This document shows, piece after piece, positions 63,759 through 64,000 of a stretch of DNA of 64,000 bases. Every line of letters starts with the position of its first letter. Position 1 is the first letter of the stretch. Location of the stretch: the NCBI GenBank assembly GCA_028023455.1, contig JAQFVV010006740.1, positions 205,501 through 269,500 of the forward strand. Reading direction: 5' to 3'. Source of the stretch: Epiperipatus broadwayi. Its lineage: Eukaryota; Onychophora; Udeonychophora; Euonychophora; Peripatidae. Position numbers and translations under genes: made by a program. The notes below the pieces were generated by a model. The model searched no databases. It saw nothing but the letters and a program-made list of their open reading frames with translations, and had not been told where the DNA came from.

Positions 63759-64000
63759 TTCTGTAACAGTACTCAATATATATATATAATAAATAAATAT
63801 AAAAAAAAAAAATCAAATTTAAAACTTATATCATGTAAATCAAATTTGTCAAGTGCCTTGAAGTTTAACATAAAAACTCAGTATGTGTAAATATTTTGCA
63901 GTCATATTAAGTGTTTTTTTTCCAGAATTACTTACATTTTAATCTAATATAAGTTATGCAAATACCAAATTCAACAATATAAAATGCAATTATTTGAACA

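Overview
The window is very AT-rich metazoan nuclear DNA with no host protein-coding gene, rRNA or true tRNA that I can recognise. The animal identity rests on repeat types: RTE-type and a second APE-type LINE, Penelope-like elements (PLEs) with GIY-YIG endonuclease domains and hammerhead-ribozyme (HHR)-like motifs, short tRNA-derived SINEs with poly-A tails and target duplications, hAT-like and piggyBac-like non-autonomous DNA elements, and long (TA)n, (TTA)n and (CA)n arrays. An invertebrate is likely (for example a mollusc, cnidarian or arthropod), but the sequence alone does not decide which. A run of exactly 500 N inside a (TA)n tract (29661-30160) is probably a placeholder assembly gap.

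Layout. 0-4 kb: end of a hAT-like element at 1-384, a second possible hAT terminus near 1279, and a decayed unknown ORF at 2.0-2.93 kb. 4-13 kb: two copies of a small TIR element with an HHR-like core (4.4 and 7.8 kb), RTE relics (5.5-6.95 and 10.4-12.2 kb), a SINE with a 14-bp target duplication inside the first RTE, a piggyBac-like MITE (9.27-10.02 kb), a complex inverted repeat (11.05-11.82 kb), a longer SINE (12.2-12.5 kb) and an HHR-bearing inverted pair (12.65-13.02 kb). 13-23.7 kb: mostly featureless AT-rich DNA with a 213-bp (TTA)n array, a TA palindrome and a second piggyBac-like MITE (20.81-21.65 kb). 23.7-37.7 kb: the richest part, with an inverted pair carrying two well-formed HHR folds (23.74-24.43 kb), several SINEs, an RTE split by an inverted-pair element with an 11-bp target duplication (33.6 kb), a PLE relic with GIY-YIG domain and HHR remnant (34.2-35.1 kb), a tandem duplication whose copies differ by a SINE, and an almost perfect 0.8-kb PLE palindrome. 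37.7-64 kb: a PLE inverted pair (40.46-41.33 kb), another complex inverted repeat (45.7-46.2 kb), a 112-bp PLE palindrome (54.73-54.84 kb), a decayed LINE (54.9-56.6 kb), and a long RTE relic with endonuclease and RT traces (59.1-61.3 kb).

The connecting theme is inverted-pair architecture. At about nine loci a repeat occurs as two head-to-head copies, and wherever coding sense or a ribozyme fixes direction the 3' ends point outward. Several arms hold type I hammerhead-like folds, decayed differently in the two arms. This fits known biology of PLEs, which carry HHRs and often sit as inverted, 5'-truncated multimers, and of metazoan retrozymes. Its density here, its extension to elements without recognisable PLE coding sequence, and one palindrome centred on the predicted cleavage site are the points most worth pursuing.
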